Shown: positions 53,501 through 64,000 of the stretch, one piece after another
How the letters are laid out: each line of letters opens with the position of its first letter
Numbering within the stretch: the first letter of the stretch is position 1
NCBI GenBank assembly: GCA_948470475.1
Contig: OX419339.1
Location: 8,795,502 to 8,859,501, forward strand
DNA length: 64,000 nucleotides
Direction: 5' to 3'
Source: Galaxea fascicularis
Taxonomy: Eukaryota; Cnidaria; Anthozoa; Scleractinia; Euphylliidae
Made by a program: the position numbers and the translations under genes
Notes under the pieces: generated by a model
Database searches by the model: none
Told to the model about the DNA's origin: nothing
What the model saw: the letters and a program-made list of their open reading frames with translations, nothing else

Positions 53501-56500
53501 GTCCACTAGCTCAGTATAAGAAGAAATTTGGTTTGGGCTAGTAAAATTTGAGAACCACCAGCCACTGGGTTACTTGTAATAAAAGAGATTTTGAATATAT
53601 TCGAATATATTATTGATGAAAAGAAATTCAACTGATTTTGAGCAAAGCTGATCCCAAAACAGAAAAGAAAAGAAAAGAATATGACACAAACTCGGTAATT
53701 GCAGCATTCGTCTTAAGAGGCTATCAACACTTGGCCACCAAATGACACCACTTGGCTACCCTTGGCTATTATATCTCACACTCCACTAGCTCATGGACTA
53801 GTTTGTTAAAAAGTTAAGGTTGAGCACTGGATGGGAATAATTTTGCTGAAACATGAAACAACAAAAGCAAAGTGCGCTTCCTAGTACATGAACCTCACAC
53901 GCTCATAGATTTCCTTCCTCCCTTGCTCGAGAGTTTGCCATTGAAGATGGTGCATCCTCATAAGATAGACCAAGGTAGAAAATACAGTTGACACTGTTTT
54001 ACAGACTATGAGGAAACCTTGTTTTAAAGAACTAAAATGTATCTTTTGATCAATAGGCACAATCATCAACACAACATGTCTACTGAGCTCTCTGCAGAGG
54101 AGATAGCTAAACTTCCACCAAGGCGACTTCGTCCTGCAAAAATGGTATCTCAGCCTCATTCCTTGCATAATTTAACTTAAATTATCTGTAAAGTTCTTTT
54201 AAGAGAAGTCAGCAAGTTTGAGGGTCCAACATAGGTTTGACGTGATGCGGGATGAGGCGGGATGTGGGATGCAAGAAATTTTAAAGAGCGGGATGCGGGA
54301 TGGATAAAATAGACGGCTACGCGTCCTCTCTTACTAAGATGGAAGTGTGAGCTTTGTTTCTATGTAGTCGTTATAGAGGAGCTTATGTTACATCCACAGG
54401 GTTCACGCAAAATCTACAAAACTCCCCCAGCGTGAGTAACGCTCATTGGGGGCGGCTGGTCTATTTTGCAAGTTACATTCAACAGGTCAAAGTACAGGTC
54501 ACCGCGCTAAAACAAAATCTTCCTTTTAAGAAATTGCTAGCTTTTTACCCCTTTATCGATAATTAGTGGCTACTCAGCTAGGTTCCAAATACCCTGAGCG
54601 GAGTTTTCGTTCGCGGCTTCGGTGTCTCACCTACAGTATACAAAGCGCCGCGCAAACGGTTTCAACACGTATGCTGATACGCTTCTCGTTAACGCCCTCA
54701 TCTGTGACTACAATATAATAGCTATGTAAGTTAACAATTTCCTAAAAACTTAGACGTTACGCGGAGAACTGCGTCTTTTACCAGACGGGATCGGGATAGA
54801 CTTTCTGAGTAGGGCGGGATAGCGGGATGAAGTCAAAAATAGCGGTGGGGTGCGGGATTGAGAAAGCCTATGTTGGACCCTCAAGTTTGTGAAGATAAAT
54901 TTGTGTCTGCCATTCACTATCCACCCTGTCATTGCTGAGGAAAGGGCTCTCTCGTAGGCTGAAAACTTGTCATGATGTACAAGAAATGTCTGCACGTCAT
55001 TCCACCTTTGCAAACATTGTTTTGCCGAGTAGTATGCCCGGCCAACACCTCATGCAATCAGTGTCGCTGAAGAAGTTGCTGAAACCTTTATTTGAGCAGA
55101 AGTGTTTTTGTGTTTTTTCAGCCTACTGAAGAGCAGGAACACTTTTCCACCTACGCACTGAACAGTAAAACTGGAGCAACTCACTGGAAACATGAACCAG
55201 GTGACTACGAAACAGAGAAGACATCCAGAGAGGTACAGTACCACTATTAATAGAAAAATAATTTTTACTGAAATCAGTTTAAGCAAGGAAAGGGAGTTTT
55301 TCTCTCCACAGGAATTTGATCATACCTTCTTTCTGCAAAATAAAACGTACTCAGTTTTTCTTGTATATTGTATCATTTATACTGAACATTTTCGTCGTGT
55401 TAGTAAGGAAGTGTGTAATTGTGCGAAGTAAGCCGTTTGTTGCAGATGTATCTTTACCTGAACCCTCACGGCTACAAAACTCCAGTAGCTTGTAGAGGAG
55501 CCGGGCGTATTTTGGGGCGAAAGAGGGCTGAGTTTTTATTTTTTGTGAAAACCTGTGTTATGAACTCGAAGATTAAGGAAAAAAGCAAATGTGACCAAGG
55601 GGTGGGCGTCGCCCCCTACGATTCGTTCTGCACGAATCCAAGATGGCGGTCTAAAACGCGAACAGCTATTTTAACCAGCAATCAATTCAAGTGCTGCTTT
55701 AATAATTTACTTGTCAATCGTATTCGTTCAAGGATCTGCTATCTGCATACCATTTCAAGCTGGCTCTACACTCAAGTAGTTACCACGTAGGTGAAGTTCA
55801 CTGGAGTCACTACACTGACTCACTCATCACGTCTCTGCCATACAGATGGCAACACCCTGCCGACACGAAGCTAAAAGTAGCCCACTTCGTCAAACAATCA
55901 CCTTCATCCTCGGCTACAAAACAAAGGTGACTACTTTATTTGCCCAAAAACTGATTGCAATGCCCGGGTTGCCCGTAAAACGGAAAGTAACCTCGATCCA
56001 GGAGGTCTGAGGCCTAGTGAAAAGCAATAAGAATCTGGACTGTCAATCACTGAGCGTTCATTGGAATGTCGGTCGTTTCTCCTACAAGTCGATTCGCCTA
56101 CACTGAAGTCGATTCCCCTGTAAGCTTTAATTCATAAGTTTGCAAAAGAAACATGAAGGCGAATCTGCTTTACTTGTGCAGGCGAATCAACTTTACATGT
56201 GTAGGAGAATCGACTTCAGTGTAGGCGAAACGACTTACTTGCGATCACTAAGGTTAGCGTTACCACTGAGATTCCTCATTGTTCGATTTCAGCGACTGTG
56301 ACAGTTGCCATTTCCCCTTGCTTGTAAGTTAAGCTTGATCCTCATCTTAACGTAAGAACATTCCATCTTTACACTTTTATGAACTATGAAATTGCTCGAA
56401 TCTTTGGTTGCAGGACGCCAGCTGGACAAGAGCTGAGCAGGGGAAAGCCCAACGCAGTTGTCATACACCGTCACAAGTCCATCGAGGTGCTAAGCCTGGA

Positions 56501-58456
56501 TTCTGGACAGCCCCTCTGCACATACGCAATCTCTAAAGAAGATATAAGCATCGGTGACGTAAACGGTGATAACGTCATAGATCACGTGGCAACATTTTTT
56601 ACGTCAGATCCTGTGGTCCAATCGGAAACCATTCCTTGCTCTGCTGTTGTCACTTCCGGCGCTGGGACTTTGTTTCGCGGGTCCATTTGCCGCCCAAGTT
56701 CGACATTTGGAAGCTACTTTGACTCGACCACCGAAGATTTCCGTGTTGAGTCCATTGCCGTTGCTCCATTACTCGTTCCGAGCCCACCAGACAGGACAGG
56801 AATATTAAGCCATTTGTCCGGTGATACGTTCAAGCGGGAAAGAATCCGGGGTTTTGACAGTGTGTTTGTCATTGCGTCTGGGCGACTGACGAGCTTTGGG
56901 CCTTTTGGAGAGTTTAACTGGCAGGTGTGGTAGTGAGTGACGCTTAGGCCGGGTGGAATTTTTTTCACGACTGCTTTTCTTTTATGAATCACAGGCAATT
57001 TCTGTCCGCAACTGGGCAATCAGCTCTCATACTGTTGAGAATAACCCTAGCTGAACATAGCTCGAGCAATTACGGTGCACTCTTTTTATCATATCTAATG
57101 AATAAAAGCATTGCTTGAGATGTATTAGCCATTTTAATAATAGTGTTTTCATCACAAAATGGGATGTTTCCTTTTTTTTTCACAGACAGACACAAGGCAT
57201 GCCTGGGATACCTACAGCTCCGTGGAAATGAACGCCAGGGAAGTTTTCGTCCCAAACATACAAGCTGTGTCCACCTCAGCAGGTGGATTGAAGGTGCGTT
57301 AAAAGGCAATTTAAAGAAAACACAATTTACTTGTTTCTCAGAAGATAAAAACTGTTGTAGAAAAAGTATTTTTTACGCGAAAATAGCTTTATTTTTCTCC
57401 AAATAAAGTTTGTTGTTTGTTGTTTGTTGCAGATGCGCGCGCGACTGTCGATTTTCGCATTATAGAGTTAAGCTCGCTGTTTCCTCTTTCTTCATTAATT
57501 TTATCCAGGACGCTGTGTTAGTGACAGGCTGGCAACACCTCACGTTAGTCTCTGTTAAGGATGGCAGTCTGCTGGCATCTCACTCCACACCGTGTGAACC
57601 ACTCTCTCCAGTGGTGCATGGGGACTTCACTAATGATGGCTTGATGGACTTTGTAGTTTATTGTAAAACCAGGTGAGCTTGTTGGAACTACTTCACCTAG
57701 TACTTCACCTAATAATTTGACATTGGCTCCCGTTCGGCTGATAGTGTGTAAAGTGCTGTAACCAGTCAGTGAATATTTCAATTTGTTTTATCGGCTATGT
57801 TTTTGTACGCCTTCGAAGCAAACGTTTGCGTTTTGGATGGGCGTGTCACCTCAAGTCCAACACCAGAGCAGTGGTGTGCATGTATTTACTTTTCTACTGA
57901 GTTGTTTGCGTTAATTGTAATAAGTTAGGTTAAATCTTTTACTGATTTTTATTTCTTTAAATTCAAAACACATTAGAGATATTTACAGTTGAAGGAAAGA
58001 GGTCAAAATGCTTGCCGGCGCTAATTTTGCTTTTCTCACGATAAAAACAAAAATAGGTCCGTAATGCGTACATGAGTGGCTTACTAGACCACGTGACAGG
58101 CGCTCGACTTTCGTGGACAAATAAATAAATCCGATCTTGCCATAATGTGGCTACGCACTTCGTGTAAGCCATACAAAAAAACTACATTGCATTCTCCGTG
58201 GAAACATTTCTGAGATATTTAGGGAAAAATTTGCCCCTGCACAATACTAGTATCGTTTGTTAGTTTATTCACCTACTTGTATGGTTGTTGTTGGTTTGTA
58301 TTACAATCCAAACAAACATTTTTCTTCAGCTATCTCGGCTTGTCATTGGATAGCAGACCCGGTTATTGGTGGACAGTGATTTGGATCGCGTGTGGACTGG
58401 GTGCTATTGTGATCACGGTTCTGATTCTTCGCCTTTTCGAAGAGGTTATTGCATGA
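50498..58456 (+). CDS. FG-GAP/VCBS-repeat membrane protein
   Basis: Coding exons: 50498-50685, 51330-51373, 51458-51558, 51923-52030, 52870-52985, 53084-53182, 54057-54144, 55122-about 55232, about 55779-55926, 56414-56924, 57186-57293, 57509-57672, 58330-58456 (TGA). The protein is about 600 aa. Phases close except at the 55232/55779 junction, which needs an alternative site (for example donor at 55238). An N-terminal TM (DVVVVAAVLAAVFLF) follows 20 residues. A long lumenal/extracellular part has Ca-binding FG-GAP/VCBS loops: DLDSDGINEV, IGDVNGDNVIDH and GDFTNDGLMDF. A C-terminal TM (WWTVIWIACGLGAIVITVLIL) with a short tail ends it. Proteins of this layout include plant DEX1-like and animal FAM234/ITFG-type proteins; which group this belongs to is not settled. 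Its start codon overlaps the end of the 119-aa ORF, so translation by reinitiation or from an alternative transcript is implied. Confidence 0.8.
52698..52819 (+). repeat. Dispersed repeat, copy B (copy A at 26810-26932)
   Basis: AATCAAGACCTCTGTTACTT, TTGATCACTTCC, TTCTCCCAATCTTTATGTTG and GCATTGATCACTCTCAG match copy A in order. It lies in an FG-GAP gene intron just before an exon. Confidence 0.7.
53770..53850 (+). repeat. Dispersed repeat, copy 2 of the 32.9-kb family
   Basis: CACTCCACTAGCTCATGGAC, AGTTTGTTAA and GAGCACTGGATGGGA parallel the copy at 32,873. Confidence 0.6.
54221..54881. mobile_element. 661-bp hAT-like non-autonomous element
   Basis: Termini AGGGTCCAACATAGG and exact reverse complement CCTATGTTGGACCCT. 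The perfect 8-bp target duplication CAAGTTTG flanks it (54213-54220 and 54882-54889). Subterminal GGGATGCGGGAT repeats lie at both ends in inverse orientation. The 8-bp duplication and subterminal repeats are typical of hAT elements. No transposase. It lies in an intron of the FG-GAP gene. Confidence 0.85.
56072..56236. repeat. Foldback built of repeated GTCGATTC/GCCTACAC units
   Basis: The left arm (GTCGTTTCTCCTAC, AAGTCGATTCGCCTACACTG, AAGTCGATTCCCCT) is mirrored at 56199-56236 in inverse orientation. The middle holds further GGCGAATC copies. It lies in the intron before the large FG-GAP exon. Confidence 0.7.
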
Positions 58457-59717
58457 CATGAAAGTCACATCTTAACTGTCATGGGGTATGGATTTTAGAG
58501 GCCAAGTCTGAAAACCAGTGTGGAAAATGGCACGTTTTGTGCCTGAGTGACAGTTACATCACACGGTCTACAACACACGGCTGCTAGTGGTTTTGTTCGA
58601 ACACATCGTTGGATACTGAAGATCAGATACCGCTTCCTTTTCTGGGCTTCTGAGTCTAGTTTCTTACGGAAAAATGACGTTGTAAGGATTCAGTTAGTGA
58701 AAGTGTCATTTTATGGCAGCCACATTGCCGGGGATTGTCTGTGGCTTCATTCAAAAATTAGCCCTTACTGGTGACAATCAATTTTTCACACTTCTATGGT
58801 TGTTGCGCTTGCAAAGGGAACTGTGCCTACAGGGTAGGGCTGCTTAAGGATTCAGCTGTGCTTCTGAATTAAAAACGTGTACTGTTCACTTTCTGTGCCA
58901 CGGAACAAAGCCGGAGAGTTAAATTCTTAGGCATCAAATGTTTCCTTTGGGGTTCTTTGGGGCATTATGTTCAACTGCAAATGCAGAGTGAGCAGGGACG
59001 CCACTTAGGACTATACGACTGCATTCATCTCAACGAATTCATGACTAGTCATCCCTCAATCAGTGCTGCTATTAGAGGACTAATTTACAGTCTCGGAAAC
59101 TTGCTGAACTAGCCAAGATCTCATCCACACGTCACTGAGTAGCATGTTTAATGAATACACAGCCGGCGAGCGAATGAAATACAATCTTTGTTTCGTTATC
59201 AGTTTTTTCCTTCTTTTACACTCTTTTTTTTATAAAAATATATTTTTTACGAATATCGAGGTTGAAATTTGCGAAATGTTTAAGAAAAAAACCCAGGCTG
59301 AGATTTGGAAAAGAATATAATTTTGTGCGGTGCAAATTTCTAGATACAATTTTTTTTCTAAACAGTAAAACTAGCCCCAAAATAGACACAAACAAAAACA
59401 GCAGAAGTACTGGCCGTGTGGTGGATGCTAATAACATTTCTGTAAGAAGTTAGGTGTGTCATATGAAGCATCAAATATTGCAGTTGGTACCCCAATTTAT
59501 TCTAAAACGGAAATGTCATACGCTGTAATCTAAGAATATACACAAGGATATTTTCAGCCTAAAATCGGCAGAAAAATAAGAATATTCAGCATGGGCCGGA
59601 AAAACAGTATCCTTATGAAAAAAAGAGTGCATTTTAGTTTACGTGGTAAACGAGAAAGCGATTGAATAAAAAGGTTTTCAAAAACTCAAACAAAACAAGT
59701 GAGCGAGTCTTTGTTAG

Positions 59718-59926
59718 AGGGTCCCCTATACCACTTTGGAAAATGCATTCACGTAAAAATATTGAGACTGTTCACGCGTCACGGATAATTCCCAAAATTC
59801 GTTCACATTCACGATAAAGCAAATATCGGCGAGCACGAATCACGAATGAACAAATAATCCTTAATCACGTTTCACGAGAAAAAAATAGTCCCAATCACGT
59901 TTCACGAAAAAAGTATAGGGGACCCT
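59718..59926. mobile_element. 209-bp hAT-like MITE
   Basis: Termini AGGGTCCCCTATA and TATAGGGGACCCT, flanked by TTGTTAG (59711-59717 and 59928-59934; 7 of 8 bp match as a duplication). Internal TCACGTTTCACGA repeats. The AGGGTCC..ATA ends are shared with the 54221-54881 element. Confidence 0.75.
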
Positions 59927-61041
59927 CTTGTTAGCGCTAGGTAATGTGGTCAAACGGCCAGCAAGCTGTGCTGTGCGCCCAGACCATCGTTTCTGTTTAC
60001 TTTTTATCGCCCTCGCAAGAAACCTCTTGTACAAGTCAGAGCATGGGCATATAACTTGAGCCCGAGATCACTCGATGACCGTGTCGTGACATCCGTTTTT
60101 CTCAAAGCTCTATGACAACCGTCCACTTCAATATATAAACACTTTATGTATCTATCCACCTCGGAGAACCTTTGCAAACAGATCCGCTTGCGGTGGTGGA
60201 AAGCGCCGTTGTGATAGGGACGAGAACTGAAACCGTAGGGAAAGCCATGTGTTCTCTAACTTTTGCGGATTCGTGTGGAGAGGGGCAAGAACTTTTTTAT
60301 CTTTGGACAGCAAAAACCAATGACTATTTTGGAAGTAAATATGTCCTTTTAGAAAATAATGAACAAAACCGTAGACTTGTGACAGCCCAAACAAGAAATG
60401 TCCGTGAAAACAGTTATAAAGGCATTTTGTGTACTTCGTGTACTAAACTTGATTATAACCGGTAGTAGAGCCGAAAATCTATTTGGGCGGCCGCACTCAC
60501 ACGAAGATTCAATTGAATTCATCTGCAATTGTAGCCAGAAGTAATTGTTTCGCCGCCAAAAACTTGGCGTAAATCCTAATTAAAATTGAATGGGAAAGGA
60601 AACAACACTTAGCGACAGCAAAAGAGAATTAAAACTTTCACAGCAATAATGAATGTACAACTGGACAAACACGGTAAATCTTTTCTGATTATATATTCTC
60701 GGGTGGCTAGGCTCTAAGCAAACATGTCATGGCTTGACTTTTACAAGCAACTTATATGGCTACGGTTCGTTTCAGCTTGAGTTTACAATCTAGATTATAC
60801 AAATTTCTCTGGAATTTCCAGCTTTACACGTTAAGATATTTCAATAATTTTTCATAAGTGTGGAATTCATAAACTTCTTGAGTTTTTCTGCGATCAATTT
60901 TTGTTGCTTATGTAAGTTAAGCAACACTTTGCTTAAGAGAAGACACTAAAATCTTGCCAAGCGCTTTCGACAAAGACGTGAATATACCGACATAAACTTT
61001 CGTTGTACTGTTTGTTTAATCTTTTCGCTCGGAATGTTCGT

Positions 61042-61209
61042 TAACCCTTTAACTCCCAAGTTCTGTTAATAATTCTCCTTTCTAGCTGCAACACAGTTCC
61101 TTTTACGCTAAGAGAATGGCTCTGCCTGTTAAATTTATCTATTCTCATCACGTGTCTGTTGGACAATGTATTGATATCTTACAGAGAAATTACATGCTAA
61201 TCACTTCTG
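61042..61209. repeat. Dispersed MITE-like repeat
   Basis: Opens TTAACCCTTTAACTCCCAAG and closes TCTGGGAATTAAAGGATTAA, imperfect inverted ends. The interior has an AATTCTCCTTTC / AGAGAAATTACATGCTAATC pattern. Related to the degenerate copy at 301-492. Confidence 0.6.
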
Positions 61210-61663
61210 GGAATTAAAGGATTAAGTAGACAATGAAACCATCCGCGGCTTGCTTATTTCGAGAACAAACCATCTGGAAGGCAAATTTGTGGAGAGAAGG
61301 ATGACTATGAAATTTCGACGTCACGCTAAGTAATCAAATCGACGTCTGCAAACAAAAATACAACGAAAATATGTCCAAGTATCTAATTTCCGCCATAGAT
61401 TTTCCAAAAAGGTTGGACACGCGGTAAAATTCGCGGTAAAATTTTCCGTCAACTTGTCAAAAAGCAAATTTAGTCGCCGAAATTACAAAGTTCTGATTTC
61501 GGATTTAAATTGCCGGTCCGTCACCCTTTTCCACCAACGCAAGTAAACAGCGATTGCGAGGGCCTTTATGGAAACAGAATTTTAATTGGGGACGCACTGC
61601 CAATCTTTTTCTTCTAACATTAACAAGGTACAAAGTTCTTTCGAACGATTTTAACGAAAAAAA

Positions 61664-61697
61664 AATATATATGTATATATATGTATATATATATTTA
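61664..61697 (+). repeat. (TA)n microsatellite; overlapping poly(A) signal of the ankyrin gene
   Basis: ATATATGTATATATATG units end in TTTATT at about 61691, which reads AATAAA on the minus strand, roughly 150 bp beyond the ankyrin stop codon. Confidence 0.6.
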
Positions 61698-61849
61698 TTG
61701 CTCAGATCAGCATCAATTCAGTGTGCTTGAAAACATTGTAAATACACGGTGGTCTTTGAAGAAATATTATTGCAAGGCCTGTATTATTACCATAAATAAT
61801 TGATGTATATAGAAGAATTCAAACAGTATATCTATGGGCTGTGTCAATC

Positions 61850-63475
61850 TTATTGCAAGGCCATTGCGTTTTTAATAAACTTCCTCATCTCGGGGTCTGG
61901 AGCAAGATCTATAGGCAAGAGCCCAGTGTCAGTTTCTGTAAATAAATCTGCTCCGTGCTCTATTAATATCGATGCTGTAACTGCATTTCCTTCCCTCACA
62001 GCTTCATGTAGAGGACTGCTTCCGTTCAAAGACTGCCTGTTCACTTCTGCGCCGTGAAGCAGCAACACTCTCACTCCCTCAGCATCGCCTTTCGCCGCAG
62101 CCTCGTGTAGAAGCGAAACGCCCCGGCTATTCAACTCGTTCACGTTCGTAGTCTCTTCGAGTGCGCTCCCGATCGGCGTTCTGGAGACCGTGCCATTTCC
62201 GTCGCTCGTACGTGCGATCAAGACCGGTGAGGAATATCTTCGCGGGGAAAACTGATATGCGGTGGTTTGTATCACGCGCTTCCGATCAGAGAATTTTCCG
62301 CTCTCTGTGTAAATGTTATTTATAGCAGAGGAATCTCGGCCTTGGGCTTGAAAAGAACTGTTTTGCACTGTGGTCGTCGGGGATGAAAATCGTCGCTGAG
62401 TTTGTAAGGGTTCTCTTTGTTCAATTTCCCTGTTGTTAGTAAGGTATTTTCCGCTCTCCAAGTTAGCATCAATTGAAGGGACACGAATCCGATCTTCTTG
62501 AACCCTGTTCTCCACCATCAAGTAGTCATTGTTTTGCTTGGCTGTAGTTATTGTTTCAACATTTCCGTACTCGAAGCTGTATAAATTTACTGCAGAATTG
62601 GTTGATCCAGAGCTGTACGCGGAGTCTGAGGAAGTCGATGACTCGGACGAATTTGAACAAAGGGAAACTGTCGATCGCCTTTTCACGAATTGTCGTCGTT
62701 TCCCGCATTTTGGACAAAATGCAGACGATCCCATTCCATCAGCTTCCAAACCAGCCCGATTTAACGAGCTTTCGAGAAAATTTCCATTTGGTAATGCTAC
62801 ACCTTCTATACTTCGAGAGTCCATTAACTTCTCCAGATCGATGTCATAAGCTTTGGCGTTTGCGGTTGGAGGTCTTGGGTTGTCTGCGGAACTGCGCTTT
62901 TTTTGCACATTGTCCAAATTTAGTAACGACATATTTGAAGGCAAAATGTCACTCGCTGTTCTCTGTCTTTCCTTCTCCATTGCCATCATATCGCCTTGTA
63001 ATTTTTCCTCGAGGACCTCCCGCACTTCGGGCCTTCTTCTTAAGTAATCCTCTACGTCTCTTGCTAGCCCAGCGTGCCGCATACCTTCGGCTAAAATCAC
63101 AACAGACTGAAGATCGCGCGCAAGGTCGATCGCTTGTTCTCCCTGATCGTTTTCTAATCCTAATGGAGCGCCCGTGGCAATAAGGTACCGCATAATAGAG
63201 TGGTTACGTGCCACTGTGGCCGCGTGCATAACGCTCCAACCTTCTTTGTCCTGTATATTTATATCTGCGCCGTAGGTTACCAGCAGCTGAACGAGCTTGA
63301 GAGTTCCTGTGAAGCAGCTACGTTGGAGCGCCGTGATGCCGTCTTCGTCGATGTGATCGATGTGAAACTGCGATTCGTTCTGTTCGAGAAGAAATGTCAC
63401 TCGCAAGAGGTCCTTGCTGTGCACCGCTTCGTGAAATAACTCCACTGGTTTGCGCTTTACAGCGAATTTCAACAT
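61850..63475 (-). CDS. Intronless ankyrin-repeat protein resembling PP1 targeting subunits
   Basis: The open frame runs from 63637, but the Met at 63475 (MLKFAVKRKPVELFHEAV) is the likelier start, giving 541 aa, because the upstream part is Arg-rich and lacks similarity to anything. Ankyrin repeats occupy about residues 12-130 (DGITALQRSCFTGTLKLVQL, YGADINIQDKEGWSVMHAA, IATGAPLGLENDQGEQAIDL), and two more lie near the C-terminus (SLLHEAAAKGDAEGVRVLLL, SPLHEAVREGNAVTASILIE). The region between is Ser-rich and charged, with a lone CPKCG pair. The N-terminal KF followed at once by ankyrins, plus a helical VEDYLRRRPEVREVLEEKL segment, recalls MYPT/PPP1R12-PPP1R27 proteins, where a KVKF motif precedes the repeats and binds PP1. 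Here the motif is degenerate (MLKF), so PP1 binding is only a suggestion. Confidence 0.8.
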   Translation of the reverse strand: MLKFAVKRKPVELFHEAVHSKDLLRVTFLLEQNESQFHIDHIDEDGITALQRSCFTGTLKLVQLLVTYGADINIQDKEGWSVMHAATVARNHSIMRYLIATGAPLGLENDQGEQAIDLARDLQSVVILAEGMRHAGLARDVEDYLRRRPEVREVLEEKLQGDMMAMEKERQRTASDILPSNMSLLNLDNVQKKRSSADNPRPPTANAKAYDIDLEKLMDSRSIEGVALPNGNFLESSLNRAGLEADGMGSSAFCPKCGKRRQFVKRRSTVSLCSNSSESSTSSDSAYSSGSTNSAVNLYSFEYGNVETITTAKQNNDYLMVENRVQEDRIRVPSIDANLESGKYLTNNREIEQREPLQTQRRFSSPTTTVQNSSFQAQGRDSSAINNIYTESGKFSDRKRVIQTTAYQFSPRRYSSPVLIARTSDGNGTVSRTPIGSALEETTNVNELNSRGVSLLHEAAAKGDAEGVRVLLLHGAEVNRQSLNGSSPLHEAVREGNAVTASILIEHGADLFTETDTGLLPIDLAPDPEMRKFIKNAMALQ

Positions 63476-63637
63476 CACAATTAGCAATAGTCCTCCTTCG
63501 CACCACAGAAAAAGTCTGCGTAATTTGCTATTTGTTGTTGTGACAAGAACTACCCGGTGTTTGCCAGCTGCAGAATACACACGTCTGTGTCGCGCCGTGG
63601 CCTGTTGATTATGAATACTGACCAAGCCGCGGTACAA

Positions 63638-64000
63638 AGGAAATTAGCGCCTTTCATGAACCAACAATGCATCGGGAACCCCCGGGGACAAGCTCTGCAA
63701 AGAAACAGTTATATCAACACGTCAAGTCCCATTGTTCCGATTGATTGCTCCCAATGACATTCAATTGACATGAGGTATTATGGGCTCTTATTGCCTGTCT
63801 CCCGTAAAGATAATGCAGATGCCCTTTTGTGGAAGTGGTGGTTTTTTGGGTCATGTCCTCTACTTTGTTTTATGATTTATTTTCGTTGTCATTTGTTTTG
63901 AGGCGAATTCAACAAGTTCGGCGCTGTATAACTGATTAATGAGCCAGCCTTACTGAAATACATTTGGCGCGATATTTCATTTGTTTCACATGGTTTGCTA
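63638..64000. other. 5' flank of the ankyrin gene
   Basis: No other exon or repeat recognised. It may hold the promoter. No TATA box is obvious at a fixed distance. Confidence 0.4.

Larger units (their letters stand above)
58457..61849. other. Intergenic region between FG-GAP and ankyrin genes
   Basis: Convergent 3' ends meet here. It contains a hAT-like MITE (59718-59926), a MITE-like repeat near 61.0-61.2 kb and a TA microsatellite. An ORF at 60172-60465 shows no domain. No other gene was recognised. Confidence 0.5.

Noticed and set aside
60172..60465. 97-codon ORF in the intergenic region
   Set aside because: No recognisable domain or splice signals; probably chance.
63476..63637. N-terminal 54-codon extension of the ankyrin ORF
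   Set aside because: Arg-rich and without similarity; the Met at 63475 directly precedes the conserved KF-ankyrin start.
1..64000. CRISPR arrays, operons, prophage or bacterial defence loci
   Set aside because: The window is intron-rich animal DNA; repeats are dispersed elements and microsatellites, not spaced direct repeats.

Overview
The window looks like nuclear DNA of an anthozoan cnidarian, most likely a stony coral. This is inferred, not tested. The evidence is AT-rich sequence, compact animal-type genes with many short exons and canonical GT-AG introns, and very many small inverted-repeat elements and tRNA-derived SINEs in introns and intergenic DNA. No bacterial or organellar signature was seen. 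Exon models were built by hand from splice sites and codon phase; lengths and phases close exactly except where stated.

Layout, left to right. 1-2.3 kb: the last two coding exons of coactosin (+). 2.4-7.4 kb: repeats around one RecQ-like helicase exon lying between inverted-repeat arms. 7.4-10.3 kb: a two-exon, 12-TM otopetrin-like membrane protein (-). 10.3-13.7 kb: nested inverted-repeat elements. 13.9-25.2 kb: a ~17-exon EF-hand protein of unknown function (-), sharing a 188-bp divergent promoter with prefoldin subunit 4 (+, 25.3-27.8 kb). The last intron of prefoldin 4 has the signature of an AT-AC U12-type intron. 28.9-37.7 kb: the 17-exon gene for METTL17, a mitochondrial ribosome assembly factor (+). 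37.7-42.2 kb: transposable elements, including a 1.46-kb TTAA-flanked unit with two Lys-rich ORFs. 42.2-49.0 kb: TPX2, spindle assembly factor (-), head to head across 321 bp with a plus-strand transcription unit (49.3-58.5 kb). That unit encodes a 119-aa two-TM protein whose stop codon overlaps the start codon of a long FG-GAP/VCBS-repeat membrane protein. 61.8-63.5 kb: an intronless ankyrin protein resembling PP1 targeting subunits (-).

The genes are mostly unrelated housekeeping functions (actin binding, tubulin/actin chaperone, mitochondrial translation, spindle assembly). No operon-like metabolic system is present. The most unusual signals are the overlapping ORF pair at 50,498-50,508, the AT-AC intron, a HIRAN-like ORF inside a foldback transposon with a 6-bp target duplication, a MITE that landed inside a METTL17 splice donor, and the TTAA element with Lys-rich ORFs.
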